DNA of 64,000 bases from LSCE01 sp050485425 (lineage in GTDB: Bacteria > Pseudomonadota > Gammaproteobacteria > Nitrococcales > Aquisalimonadaceae), in contig JBJHBJ010000014.1 of the NCBI GenBank assembly GCA_050485425.1, positions 1 to 64,000 on the forward strand. The letters run 5' to 3'. Made by a program: the position numbers and the translations under genes. The notes below the pieces were generated by a model. It saw only the letters and a program-made list of their open reading frames with translations, did no database searches and had not been told where the DNA came from. Of the stretch, positions 25,916 through 34,989 are shown piece after piece; position 1 is the stretch's first letter; each line of letters starts with the position of its first letter.

Positions 25916-26677
25916 CTATCGGCAGCGGCTCAGCAACGTTTCCACGCGCTGAAGATCTTCCAGAGAATCGACACCCGGCCCCGCTCCCTGTTCCACCGTG
26001 GCTGTAATGATGCGGTGTCCGTGCCACAGCACCCGGAGTTGCTCCAGGGATTCCACCCGCTCGACCGCAGGTGGCTGCAAGGACGGGTAATGTTTCAGGA
26101 AAGCCGTACGGTAGCCGTAGATCCCCAGATGCCGCAACCAGCCGGTCCGCCCGGGCTCCGGTGTGCCCGCCCGCTGCCGGTCCCAGGGGATCGGCGCGCG
26201 ACTGAAATACATGGCATACCCCTGCCCGTCGACAACAGCCTTGACCGCGTTTGGATCGTGCAATTCCTCGGCAACGTCCAGCGGTATCACCAGGGTGCTG
26301 ACGTCGGCCGCCGGATGCTCGGCCAGCAACCCGGCCACCAGGTGTATGTGCTCGGGCGGCATCAGCGGCTCGTCCCCCTGGAGGTTGACCACAATGGCGT
26401 CGTCATCGAGGCCGAGCATGGCTGCAGCCTCGGCCAGGCGATCCGTTCCCGACTGGTGATCCTGTGCAGTCATCAGGCAACGAATGCCGGCCTCCTCCAC
26501 GACCTCGGCGATGCGCCTGTCGTCCGTGGCCACTGCGACAGTGGCGGCACCACTCGCCATGGCCCGTTCACAGGTATGCAGCACCATCGGTCTGCCGGCG
26601 AGTAACGCCAGCGGCTTGCCGGGAAAGCGGCTGGAGCCGTGTCGGGCGGGAACAATCACTGTGAACGCAGCCGTCAC
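25916..26677 (-). CDS. kdsB: CMP-KDO synthetase
   Basis: A 253-residue cytidylyltransferase that activates KDO for lipopolysaccharide. I-V-P-A-R-H-G-S-S-R-F-P-G-K-P is the nucleotide-binding start, and N-L-Q-G-D-E-P-L-M is the second signature. Its ATG overlaps the lpxK stop by 4 nt. With lpxK it forms a lipid A/KDO pair. Confidence 0.96.
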   Translation of the reverse strand: MTAAFTVIVPARHGSSRFPGKPLALLAGRPMVLHTCERAMASGAATVAVATDDRRIAEVVEEAGIRCLMTAQDHQSGTDRLAEAAAMLGLDDDAIVVNLQGDEPLMPPEHIHLVAGLLAEHPAADVSTLVIPLDVAEELHDPNAVKAVVDGQGYAMYFSRAPIPWDRQRAGTPEPGRTGWLRHLGIYGYRTAFLKHYPSLQPPAVERVESLEQLRVLWHGHRIITATVEQGAGPGVDSLEDLQRVETLLSRCR

Positions 26678-27720
26678 GACCGCCGCCCCGCCATCATCCG
26701 CTCACGCGCCAGCGCGCGGCGCCGTTTCCGCCACCGGACGTCCAGCGCGGCACGCAACTTGGCAATCAGGGCGCGTTCGGTCTCCGCCGTCAGCACCGTT
26801 TCGGCGGGCACGGCCCAGTGCCTGTCGTCAGCGAAACCGACACATTTCACCGCATCCTTCTCGGTCATCAGGACCGGGAGGGTGTCGTCGAAGTGGATGT
26901 CCTTCTTCTCGAACGGATAATGGTCGGCAAACGGATGCGGGATGACCTCGAGGCCGAATCGCGCCAGTGCGGCAAAAAAGCGGTCCGGATTCCCGATGCC
27001 GGTCACGGCATGGACCTTCATGCCGGAGAACTCGGCCAGCGGCTTTACAGTGTCGGCCTTGGCCACCTGCCGCGCCTTGTCCAGGCGCAGGGTGAAATAG
27101 TAGGGCGTGAGCCAGGAGGGTCCGCCGTTGGCAATAAGCAGGTCGACGCCCTTGAGGCGGCGTCGCGGCTCGCGCAACGGCCCCGCGGGGATGCACTGAC
27201 CGTTACCCAGGCCGCGTGCCGCGTCAATGACGACGATCTCCAGGTCGCGCCGCATCCGGTAATGCTGGAGGCCGTCATCGGACACGATGACATTGCAGCC
27301 GTAATGTTCCAGCAGCGCCTGCGCTGCCTGGACACGATCCGGGCTGGCAACCACCGGGCAACCGCTACGCTGCGCGAGCAGCACCGGCTCGTCACCGACG
27401 ATGGCGGGATCGCTGGTGGCTTCCACCAGTTGCGGCCAGGCGGTGGCGTTGCCGCCGTACCCACGCGTAATGATGCCCGGCTTGAGCTGCCGCGTTCGCA
27501 GATGCCTGGTGACCCATAGCACCAGTGGGGTCTTGCCGGTGCCGCCCACGAAGATGTTGCCCACCACGATCACCGGCACCGGCAGGCTCATGCGTCTGAG
27601 CAGACCACTGCTGAACGCCAGACGGCGGACAAGCACGACCACGCGATAGGCCCAGGACAGCGGCAGCAGCGCCAGCGACCGGGGGGTCAGCTTGAGCCAG
27701 AATTCCGGAAAAGCGCTCAT
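26674..27720 (-). CDS. lpxK: Tetraacyldisaccharide 4'-kinase
   Basis: A 348-residue membrane-associated kinase of lipid A synthesis. The P-loop is V-G-N-I-F-V-G-G-T-G-K-T-P near residues 50-62, and S-D-D-G-L-Q-H carries the catalytic region. The N-terminal hydrophobic segment fits its inner-membrane association. The start M-S-A-F-P at 27720 is chosen because the 19 residues upstream do not resemble LpxK. Confidence 0.96.
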   Translation of the reverse strand: MSAFPEFWLKLTPRSLALLPLSWAYRVVVLVRRLAFSSGLLRRMSLPVPVIVVGNIFVGGTGKTPLVLWVTRHLRTRQLKPGIITRGYGGNATAWPQLVEATSDPAIVGDEPVLLAQRSGCPVVASPDRVQAAQALLEHYGCNVIVSDDGLQHYRMRRDLEIVVIDAARGLGNGQCIPAGPLREPRRRLKGVDLLIANGGPSWLTPYYFTLRLDKARQVAKADTVKPLAEFSGMKVHAVTGIGNPDRFFAALARFGLEVIPHPFADHYPFEKKDIHFDDTLPVLMTEKDAVKCVGFADDRHWAVPAETVLTAETERALIAKLRAALDVRWRKRRRALARERMMAGRRS

Positions 27721-27876
27721 GCCCTCAGCTCTCCGCGCCGTTGCCGGGGCCGGATAGCCCCGGATGCCGTGAAGCATAGCTGCCCGACACGTTCCTCGTT
27801 ATGTCGGGCACGGGGCGGGAACAGGGTGCCGGCCGGGCTTGTGTCAGATCCGGCCAGCCGTGCCGGTGGTGGGGCG

Positions 27877-28296
27877 TCATTCATCGGACTGTGGCACGGT
27901 GGCGATGGACAACCGTGAGAGATTCGCCTGGCTTGCCGCATCCATGGCGGTGATTACGTTCTGGTGTGTCGTCCGCGCATCCGCCCGGATCAGCAGCGGG
28001 GATTCCGGCGCTTCGTCCCTGGCCTGCTCCAGCGCCCGCCGCACGGTCTCCAGTTGGCTGTTCACCAGCGCCCGGCCATTCACGAAGAATTCGCCGTCGG
28101 CGTTGATTGCCAGTTCAATCGGCTCCGCCGTGCGCTCGGCCGGTTCCCGGCTGGCTTCCGGCAGGGTCACCTCGAGATCCGCCTGGCGAAGAAAGGTGGT
28201 GCTGACCATGAAGAAGATCAGCATCAGGAAGACCACGTCAATCAGCGGCGTCAGCGTGATCTCCGGCTCGTCCTGGCGTCTTGGACGCAGATTCAC
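27877..28296 (-). CDS. exbD: ExbD/TolR-family biopolymer transport protein
   Basis: A 139-residue protein with one membrane helix (residues about 17-37) carrying the proton-relay Asp in L-T-P-L-I-D-V-V-F, followed by a periplasmic domain. With ExbB it forms a proton-driven motor for a TonB-like partner. It overlaps exbB by 4 nt. It sits before lpxK, as in pseudomonads, where the partner and substrate are not settled. No tonB lies in the window. Confidence 0.9.
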   Translation of the reverse strand: MNLRPRRQDEPEITLTPLIDVVFLMLIFFMVSTTFLRQADLEVTLPEASREPAERTAEPIELAINADGEFFVNGRALVNSQLETVRRALEQARDEAPESPLLIRADARTTHQNVITAMDAASQANLSRLSIATVPQSDE

Positions 28297-28922
28297 CGGC
28301 CCACCTCGGCACGTGCGCCGCGCTGGCCCTGGATAACCTCGACCAGCTTCAGCGCCTCCTGTTCCATTTCCACGATGTACTTGTCCACCAGGCCACGGAA
28401 ATAGCGGAATGCGATCAGCGCGGGAATGGCAACGGAAAGCCCGGCGGCAGTGGTGATCAACGCCTCGGAAATGCCTCCGGCCAGGGCTGGTGCGTTGCCG
28501 ACGCCATGCGCGGTGATGGCGCTGAACACCTTGATCATGCCGATCACGGTGCCCAGCAGTCCGAGCAACGGGGTGATGGCAGCGATCGTGCCCAGCGTAT
28601 TGAGGAAACGCTCAAGGCCGTGCGCTTCATGACGGCCGGCATCCTCGATGCTTTCCATCATGATTTCGCGCGTGTGCTGCATGTTCACCAGGCCGGCCGC
28701 AAGCACCCTCCCCAGTGGCGAGGCCTCCCGGACCTGCCGAATCTGGCCGGCGTCCAGTTGCTTGTTCTTGACCTGGTGCCAGAGGTGGGCCACCAGATGA
28801 GAAGGAATCACCCGCTTGCGCTGAAGACTCCAGAAACGCTCGCAAATAATGGCCATGGCCACGATCGAGCATGCGATGATGGGCAGCATCAGCCAGCCGC
28901 CAGCCTTCATGAGTTCCAACAC
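28293..28922 (-). CDS. exbB: MotA/TolQ/ExbB-family proton channel protein
   Basis: A 209-residue protein with three membrane helices (about residues 10-27, 108-130 and 148-172). The stretch G-L-L-G-T-V-I-G-M-I and the Thr in I-T-T-A-A-G-L-S-V-A-I-P are family features. It is the pore partner of ExbD, whose gene overlaps it by 4 nt. It follows comEC in the conserved order. Confidence 0.9.
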   Translation of the reverse strand: MLELMKAGGWLMLPIIACSIVAMAIICERFWSLQRKRVIPSHLVAHLWHQVKNKQLDAGQIRQVREASPLGRVLAAGLVNMQHTREIMMESIEDAGRHEAHGLERFLNTLGTIAAITPLLGLLGTVIGMIKVFSAITAHGVGNAPALAGGISEALITTAAGLSVAIPALIAFRYFRGLVDKYIVEMEQEALKLVEVIQGQRGARAEVGR

Positions 28923-29006
28923 GGTCGCAGTATCCCTTCCGTCAGACGAAGTACTGGGACGGGATGATAAAGGAAGCGACAGGCAATTCCCACGGGCGCC
29001 ACCTGG

Positions 29007-31154
29007 TCACGGTTCACAGTTTTGACCACGGGCCTGTCGCCACCAGTAACGCCCTCCCTCCGGCGCTCGTACGCCACGCCCGCTGCCGAGCATCACCCGG
29101 ACAGCGCCGGCACAGCCGGTGACCCAGAGCCGTGCTCCCGCCGCAGTGGCGGCGTCCCGCACCTCCTGATGCGGTAGCCCCCAGCGGTTGTCGGCGTTGG
29201 TGGATACCAGCACGTCGCTGGTTTCGTGCAACCGCGACAGCATGGCGGCACCCAGGTCCCGGTGGCCGTGGCCCGGCATGATCACGATGTCCATCCGGTC
29301 GTGAAAACGTGCCAGATCGCCCGCACTCATGGGCCGTTCCAGCCCCTGGAGCGCGAACAGGGACTCTCCATTGGCATGCACCAGCAGCGCACAGCCGCTG
29401 CCGGACAAGTTGATCACGTGAAACCTGACGCCATTCCATTCCCAGCGTCCGGTCAGTTCGCAAAGCGATCGGGCCGGCACGCCGGCCGCATCGAAGCCGC
29501 CCTTGTAACCGGCCCTGGCCCGGCTGTATGCCAGTACCGTTCCCGCAGCGAGGGCATCCACGGAGGCGTTCCAACCGGCAGGGCCGCTGTCCAGCCAGAG
29601 GATGTGATCCCGGGTCCGCACACGCATCGCGTGCCCGTGCCCGACATCGAACAGCGTCACCTCCGCGCGCTGCGCGGGAAGACCGGTGTCGGACACCAGC
29701 AGCAACGGCATGAGCAGCGGCAGCGCCAGCAACCTTCCCGGAAAGTGCCTCGGCATGATCACCAGCAAGGCACCGATCATACCCGCCATGGCCAGCCACC
29801 ATGGCAGGCCGTCCGCCGTGCGATGAAGATCCACCAGGCTTGCCAGCCACCCGGTCAGGCCGTCCAGCCCGAGCAGCATCCATCCGCCCCACTGCCACAG
29901 AAACTCTGAAGCCGCGGGCCATGCCGGCAGCAGCAGAGCCCCCAGCAACAGCACCGGCACCGCCAGTGCCCCGACCAGCGGTACCGCCAACGCATTGGCA
30001 AGGGGTGCGACCCAGGCGATCTGACCGAACCAGTAGGCGGTGGCCGGCGCCAGCACGACCAGCAGCGCGAGCTGCGAGCGGAGCCAGCCCTGCAGCGGCG
30101 CACGACGCCAGCCCAGGGCCACGATCACCAACGCCGCCACGGCCAGGGTGGAGAGCCAGAACGTGGGATTGGCCGGTGCAAGCGGGTCGTGCAGCAACAT
30201 CAGGGTGATTGCGGCAAGCAGACACTGGCCGGCATGCAGGCTTCGCCGCAGCAACAACGCTACCGCGAGCACTGCGAACATCAGCACCGCACGTTGGGTG
30301 GGCAGGGAGAACCCCGCCAGCATGGCATAGGCCACGGCGGCCAGCAGCGCCGGCCAGGCACCGGCGAGCCTGGCCGGATAGCGGTTTGCCAGCGCCGGAA
30401 AGCCGCGCCAGAGGAATCCCACCAGCAGCCAGACCGCTCCAGCCAGCAGGCTGACGTGCAGACCGGAGATGGCGACCAGGTGGTTGGTGCCGGTGACCAG
30501 GAGCTGGTGCCATTGTCCGTCGGTCAGGTATTGTCGGTCTCCGACCACCAGCGCGACGGCAAGCGCCTCGGCCCGGGGCTGTGGCACGGCCTCCCGAATG
30601 GCCGTGGAAAGGACCCCGCGCCAAGCATGGATGCCGCGAGGCCCGGCCAGGCGCTCCGGATGTGTGCCGCTGACCAGGTTCGCCTAGGCGTGAATACGCT
30701 GGGTCAGCGCCCAGCGTTCGCCGTCGAACCCCTCCGGGTTCCAGTGACCGGAAGGTCGTCTTAGCCGCAGCGTCAGCGCCCAGCGCTCGCCGGCGGCGGG
30801 TGCCCCGAACCGGCCATGCCAGTAAAGCTGGACATGGCGAACCGGCAAGTCCGCCGGCCGCTCTTCCAGCACCAGAGGAATACGCCACCCCTGCCCCAGT
30901 TCCAGCGGCAGGCCGGAAACGCGCGCCGTCACTTCCACTTCCCGGCCCTGTTCACTCAGCGGGAGCCAGCGCGCCAGCTCCCGTTCGGCATGCCACGCGG
31001 CCCAGGCACAGCCGACCATCACGGCAGCCAGGAACAGCCGGCGGAGCAAGGCCAATGGAAACACCGCCGCGAGCATCCATGGCCATGGGGCGACAAACGG
31101 GGCTGTTGCGACCGCGACCACCCCGACAGAAAAGCCGGCGGCAAGACGAAACAT
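29007..31154 (-). pseudogene. comEC: ComEC/Rec2 DNA uptake channel, interrupted by an in-frame amber codon
   Basis: Read through, this is a 715-codon ComEC: a DUF4131/OB-like N-terminal part, the competence membrane domain (L-V-A-I-S-G-L-H-V-S-L-L-A-G and F-S-L-P-T-Q-R-A) and a C-terminal metallo-beta-lactamase-like domain. One TAG (codon 157, minus strand of 30684-30686) breaks it in the sequence I-H-A-stop-A-N-L-V-S-G. The frame is the same on both sides, so it is a nonsense change, not an indel. Translation could restart at GTG 30585-30587. The C-terminal domain also looks decayed: where relatives carry the H-x-D-x-D-H metal site this one reads S-R-A-R-A-G-Y, and the later H-H-G motif is G-H-G-H. 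It may be a pseudogene, a suppressed stop or a sequencing error. Confidence 0.88.
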
Positions 31155-31286
31155 ATTCCTTCCCTGGACAGTTCATGGATAATGGCAGCGTGCCGTGTCC
31201 CGCCTTCCTGGCGGTTGCCCGGACCAGCCGACCGCTTCAATCGACCGGTCGGAGTCCATGTTTAGCGCCGGTCTCACAAAAAGTCC

Positions 31287-31820
31287 ATGCCTCGGAAGTT
31301 TTTGCGCAAATATCTGCCCACTGCCTCCTCGGTCCAGGCCCATCCCCGCCTCCGTCTCCTCGGGGTACTGCTGCATGATCCCAATCTCTGGCACCTGAAC
31401 AGGCACACCGTGGCCGGCGGCGTGGCGCTGGGGCTGTTCATTGCGTTCATTCCGATGCCCATGCAGATGCTGGTAGCGGCCGCTTTCGCCATTCCGCTCA
31501 GGGTCAACCTGCCCATCGCCGTGGCCATGGTCTGGGTATCGAACCCGCTGACCATGCCGCCGATGTTCTTCTTTTCCTACCGGATCGGCACCTGGTTCAT
31601 CGGCAGTCCGGTCCGGGATCGCGGCTTCGAGCCCAGCCTGGAGTGGTTCTGGTACGAGATCGGGAATATCTGGCAGCCGCTCTATCTGGGCAGCATCATC
31701 TGCGGCGGCCTGGTGGGGCTGGCGGGTTACGGTCTGGTGCACATGATCTGGCGGCTGCACATCCGTGCGCACCTGCGACGCCGCCGGCTGCGGCGTCGCG
31801 ACGGCCAGGGGCCGGTCTGA
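31287..31820 (+). CDS. DUF2062 membrane protein
   Basis: A 177-residue protein with two or three hydrophobic segments (about 45-66, 74-98 and 130-153). G-G-V-A-L-G-L-F-I-A-F-I-P and N-P-L-T-M-P-P-M-F are the DUF2062 signature. The C-terminus is very Arg-rich (R-R-R-R-L-R-R-R). The function of the family is unknown. It lies between comEC and lolDC, a place it also has in pseudomonads, and converges with lolD; a CTCGCG/CGCGAG hairpin separates them. Confidence 0.88.
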   Translation: MPRKFLRKYLPTASSVQAHPRLRLLGVLLHDPNLWHLNRHTVAGGVALGLFIAFIPMPMQMLVAAAFAIPLRVNLPIAVAMVWVSNPLTMPPMFFFSYRIGTWFIGSPVRDRGFEPSLEWFWYEIGNIWQPLYLGSIICGGLVGLAGYGLVHMIWRLHIRAHLRRRRLRRRDGQGPV

Positions 31821-31835
31821 CTCCCGTCAGCCGGA

Positions 31836-31853
31836 CTCGCGCGCGAACGCGAG
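31836..31853. repeat. Hairpin between DUF2062 gene and lolD
   Basis: CTCGCG (31836-31841) and CGCGAG (31848-31853) form a 6-bp stem with a 6-nt loop in the gap between two convergent genes. There is no T-tract, so it may act only weakly as a terminator. Confidence 0.4.
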
Positions 31854-31870
31854 AACTGGTAAGCACTTCC

Positions 31871-32551
31871 CTACGCCAGCGTGCCATCATCCATGGTCAC
31901 AGTACGCTGCATGCGTGCCGCCAACGCGGCATCGTGGGTGACCATGATCAGGCTGGTGCCCTCCTCCCGGTTCAGCTCCTGCAGCAGTTGAAACACCGAA
32001 TCGGCGGTATGACTGTCCAGGTTGCCGGTAGGTTCGTCCGCCAGCACGCACCGCGGCCGGGTCACCAGAGCGCGTGCAATCGCGGTACGCTGCCGCTCGC
32101 CGCCGGACAATTCCGACGGTTTGTGACCGATGCGTGGGCCCAGCCCGACGCGCTCCAGCAAGGTTTTCGCTGCCTTCCTGGCATCGGCCGGCCGCTCGCG
32201 GCGAATCAGTAGCGGCATCGCCACATTTTCCAGCGCGGTGAACTCCGGCAGCAAGTGGTGGAACTGGTAGATGAAACCCAGGGCTCGGTTTCGCAACCGG
32301 CCACGTTCCGCATTGCCCAGGCTGTAGAGCTCCTCGCCGGCGACGCGCACGGTTCCTTCCGACGGCTGATCCAGCCCGCCCATGATATGCAGCAGCGTGC
32401 TCTTGCCGGACCCCGACCGGCCGACGATCGCCAGTTGCTCCCCCCTGGCCACGGTCAGGTCCACGCCCCGCAGCACATGTACGGGGCTCGGCCCTTCCGA
32501 GAACACCTTGGAAACGCCCAGGCATTCCAGTACCGGTTGATCGTTACTCAT
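31871..32551 (-). CDS. lolD: Lipoprotein-releasing ABC transporter ATP-binding protein
   Basis: A 226-residue ATPase. Walker A is V-G-R-S-G-S-G-K-S-T, the signature is L-S-G-G-E-R-Q-R, and Walker B is C-V-L-A-D-E-P-T-G-N-L-D. It powers release of outer-membrane lipoproteins to LolA. The start M-S-N-D-Q overlaps the lolC-type gene by 8 nt; the longer open frame upstream lies inside that gene. Confidence 0.94.
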   Translation of the reverse strand: MSNDQPVLECLGVSKVFSEGPSPVHVLRGVDLTVARGEQLAIVGRSGSGKSTLLHIMGGLDQPSEGTVRVAGEELYSLGNAERGRLRNRALGFIYQFHHLLPEFTALENVAMPLLIRRERPADARKAAKTLLERVGLGPRIGHKPSELSGGERQRTAIARALVTRPRCVLADEPTGNLDSHTADSVFQLLQELNREEGTSLIMVTHDAALAARMQRTVTMDDGTLA

Positions 32552-33791
32552 AGCGCAGGGCCTCCGCAGGTTCGGTCCGTGCCGCCCGCCAGGCGGGATA
32601 CAGCGTTGCCAGCAGGGAGAGCACCAGAGCAACGCCGGAGATCCGCACGACGTCGGCGCGGCGGAGTTCGGACGGCAGGTCGCTGATGTAGTAGACATCG
32701 GCCGGCAGGAACTGCGCACCGAACAGCCCCTCGATGGCGGGCACGATGGTTTCCACGTTCATGGCCAGCGCGATGCCGCCGGCCGTGCCCAGCAGCGTGC
32801 CGAATACACCGATCACCGCCCCCTGGATGACGAATATGCGGAGTATGCTGCCCGGCGTGGCACCCAGTGTCCGCAGGATGGCGATATCGGCCCGTTTCTC
32901 GTTCACCACCATGACCAGCGTGGAGACGATATTGAACGCGGCAACGGCAATGATCAGCGTCAGGATGACGAACATCACGGTCTTTTCCGTCTGCACCGCG
33001 CGGAAGAAATTGGCATGCTCGCGGGTCCAGTCCCTGACCCGGTAGCGACCGTCCAGCGTCAGCGCCAGTTCCCGGGCCAGCCACGGAGCCGCCATCAGTT
33101 CGTCGAATTCAAGCCGCAGGCCGGTCGCACCGTTCCCCAGCCGCATGACCGTCGCGGCATCTTCCATATGCACGAGCGCCAGCCCGCGGTCATACTCGTA
33201 CATGCCGATGTGGAACGTCCCGGCGACCTCGAAGCGCTTGATGCGGGGGACGATACCGGCCACGGTCGCCCGGGCCTCCGGCGTCACAACCGTGACCATG
33301 TCACCCACGTCCACGCCCAGCATCCGCGCCAGCGCGCTGCCCAGCACGATGCGGTATTCGCCGGGCTCGAGATATTCCGCCGAACCGGTGATCACCTGGT
33401 CCATCACCCGGGATACGTCACCCTCGAATTCCGGCACGATTCCGCGCAGCATTGCGCCGCTGACCTCGCCGCCTCGCGTGAGCATGACTTCACCGGTCAC
33501 GTAAGGAGCCGCACCCGTCACCCGCGAATGTTCCAGTACTTCCTCGCGCAGCCCCTGCCAGTCCCGCAACGGTTCGCCCGGCCCCTGGATGGTGGCATGG
33601 GCCACCATGCCCAGGATCCGTTCCCGCAGTTCCCGCTCAAAACCGTTCATGACCGACAGCACGGTAATCAGTGCGGTCACGCCCAGAGCAATGCCGAGCA
33701 TCGAACTCAGGGAGATGAACGAGACGAACTGGTTACGTCGCTTGGCGCGCGTGTAACGCAGTCCGATGAACAACTCCAATGGTTTGAACAT
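32544..33791 (-). CDS. Lipoprotein-releasing ABC transporter permease (LolC/LolE family)
   Basis: A 415-residue permease with one N-terminal membrane helix (about 28-50), a large periplasmic domain, and three C-terminal helices (about 273-297, 318-345, 377-400), the LolCDE/FtsX architecture. Y-T-R-A-K-R-R-N-Q-F-V-S-F-I-S near the N-terminus is typical of LolC/E. Only one permease gene adjoins lolD, where E. coli has two (lolC and lolE), so this may be a LolF-type homodimeric permease. A second copy elsewhere cannot be excluded. Confidence 0.9.
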   Translation of the reverse strand: MFKPLELFIGLRYTRAKRRNQFVSFISLSSMLGIALGVTALITVLSVMNGFERELRERILGMVAHATIQGPGEPLRDWQGLREEVLEHSRVTGAAPYVTGEVMLTRGGEVSGAMLRGIVPEFEGDVSRVMDQVITGSAEYLEPGEYRIVLGSALARMLGVDVGDMVTVVTPEARATVAGIVPRIKRFEVAGTFHIGMYEYDRGLALVHMEDAATVMRLGNGATGLRLEFDELMAAPWLARELALTLDGRYRVRDWTREHANFFRAVQTEKTVMFVILTLIIAVAAFNIVSTLVMVVNEKRADIAILRTLGATPGSILRIFVIQGAVIGVFGTLLGTAGGIALAMNVETIVPAIEGLFGAQFLPADVYYISDLPSELRRADVVRISGVALVLSLLATLYPAWRAARTEPAEALRYE

Positions 33792-33831
33792 GTCATTCCT
33801 CTAGGGCCTGTTCAATTCGTCTTTCCCCGGG

Positions 33832-34545
33832 TCACGGGCAGATCACCGGGATACGTTCCTCAAGCCGGATGCCCCGTACGGACACGCGCGCGCGCAAGGC
33901 CTCGACCCGGACCCCCAGCGCGATCACCTCCCTCAGGGCCAGGCCGTAGGCCGGATCGATGTCATCGGCAGGCTGTACCCGCCGGACGTCCGCGCGCTGC
34001 ACGCAGAATACCAGCATTGCCCGCGCGCCCTGCGCGGCGAGCAAGCCGAGTTCCCGGAGGTGCCGGGTTCCCCGGGTGCTTACCGCATCGGGAAACAGCG
34101 CGACACCATCAGCCACCGCCGCAGTCACGTTCTTGACTTCCAGGTAGCAGTGCGCCTGGCCGGCCGTGTCGCTCAGCCGGAAATCCAGGCGGCTTTGCGT
34201 CTCCGGGAGCCGGAATTCCGGCCGGATGACGGGGTAGGACTCCAGCCCCGGCAGCAAGCCGTTCCCGATCGCCTCTCTTACCAGGCCGTTGGAACGACCG
34301 GTGTTCACGCCGACAACAACCTGATCCGCCACTTCCACCAGTTCCCAGGTGTAGCGCGTCCGTCGCCGGGGATCGCGGGAGGGGCTCAACCAGACCCGCG
34401 CACCGGGACTGCGACACCCCATCATGGAACCGGTGTTCGGACAATGCGCGGTGACGCGCGTTCCGTCACCCAGCGTGACGTCTGCAAGAAATCGTTGATG
34501 GCGGCGAATCAGCGTTCCGGGAATCAGACGGTCGGGAAAATCCAT
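33832..34545 (-). CDS. sfsA: Sugar fermentation stimulation protein SfsA
   Basis: A 237-residue SfsA. F-L-A-D-V near residue 20, A-H-C-P-N-T-G-S-M, E-V-K-N-V-T and F-P-D-A-V-S-T-R-G are the family motifs; the E-x-K and Asp residues suggest a nuclease-like metal site. Its biochemical role is unsettled. M-D-F-P-D at 34545 is the start; the open extension upstream covers the divergent promoter region of the next gene. Confidence 0.93.
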   Translation of the reverse strand: MDFPDRLIPGTLIRRHQRFLADVTLGDGTRVTAHCPNTGSMMGCRSPGARVWLSPSRDPRRRTRYTWELVEVADQVVVGVNTGRSNGLVREAIGNGLLPGLESYPVIRPEFRLPETQSRLDFRLSDTAGQAHCYLEVKNVTAAVADGVALFPDAVSTRGTRHLRELGLLAAQGARAMLVFCVQRADVRRVQPADDIDPAYGLALREVIALGVRVEALRARVSVRGIRLEERIPVICP

Positions 34546-34675
34546 GCGTTTTGCGCTCTCGTTCTCATTTCTGAACATTACGCGGCCCGGATGCCGGCTG
34601 GAGTCTACCAGACCAATTGCCCCTCCAGAACGGATGTAATAGTCTTGCCGCATGCTTGCAGGGAGAAACAAGAAC

Positions 34676-34972
34676 ATGCGCAAGGGAATCAACCGGGCCA
34701 TCAAGACCGCCCTCATCGGCACAGCGTTTGCGGTTCTACCGCTGGCGCATGCCGACCGACTGCTGATCGACGCCGTGCAGGAAGCCGATGCCGCCGGCAC
34801 GGACCGTCCCCGTCACGGGCAGACCATGGAACAGGTGGAACGCCGGTTCGGTGCGCCCGAGAACCGCGTGGCCGCCGTGGGCGAACCGCCCATCAGCCGC
34901 TGGGTCTATCGCGACTACACCGTTTACTTCGAGCACGATCGCGTGTTGCGCGCCGTCGAGCGCCGCAACTGA
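34676..34972 (+). CDS. Small exported protein with SmpA/BamE-like C-terminal part
   Basis: A 98-residue protein. An N-terminal signal peptide (M-R-K-G-I-N-R then a hydrophobic core) should be cut after A-H-A, leaving a 70-residue periplasmic domain with no lipobox. The segment M-E-Q-V-E-R-R-F-G-A-P followed by W-V-Y-R-D-Y-T-V-Y-F resembles the short SmpA/OmlA fold ('x-V-x-x-x-F-G-x-P ... W-x-Y'). GGGAG lies 10 nt before the ATG at 34676, so this start is preferred to an ATG at 34652. It precedes aguA by 17 bp on the same strand. Function unknown. Confidence 0.8.
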   Translation: MRKGINRAIKTALIGTAFAVLPLAHADRLLIDAVQEADAAGTDRPRHGQTMEQVERRFGAPENRVAAVGEPPISRWVYRDYTVYFEHDRVLRAVERRN

Positions 34973-34989
34973 TCGAACGCAGACCAGGT

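Noticed and set aside
10419..28713. KOPS-like octamers (GGGNAGGG) as a polarity test for dif
   Set aside because: Minus-strand copies pointing to dif occur at 12761, 13287, 14235, 15917, 25762 and 28706, but opposite ones also occur (10419 and near 15720), so polarity cannot be judged by eye.
29014..30888. A 624-codon minus-strand frame across comEC
   Set aside because: It is another frame of comEC and lacks membrane helices or motifs.
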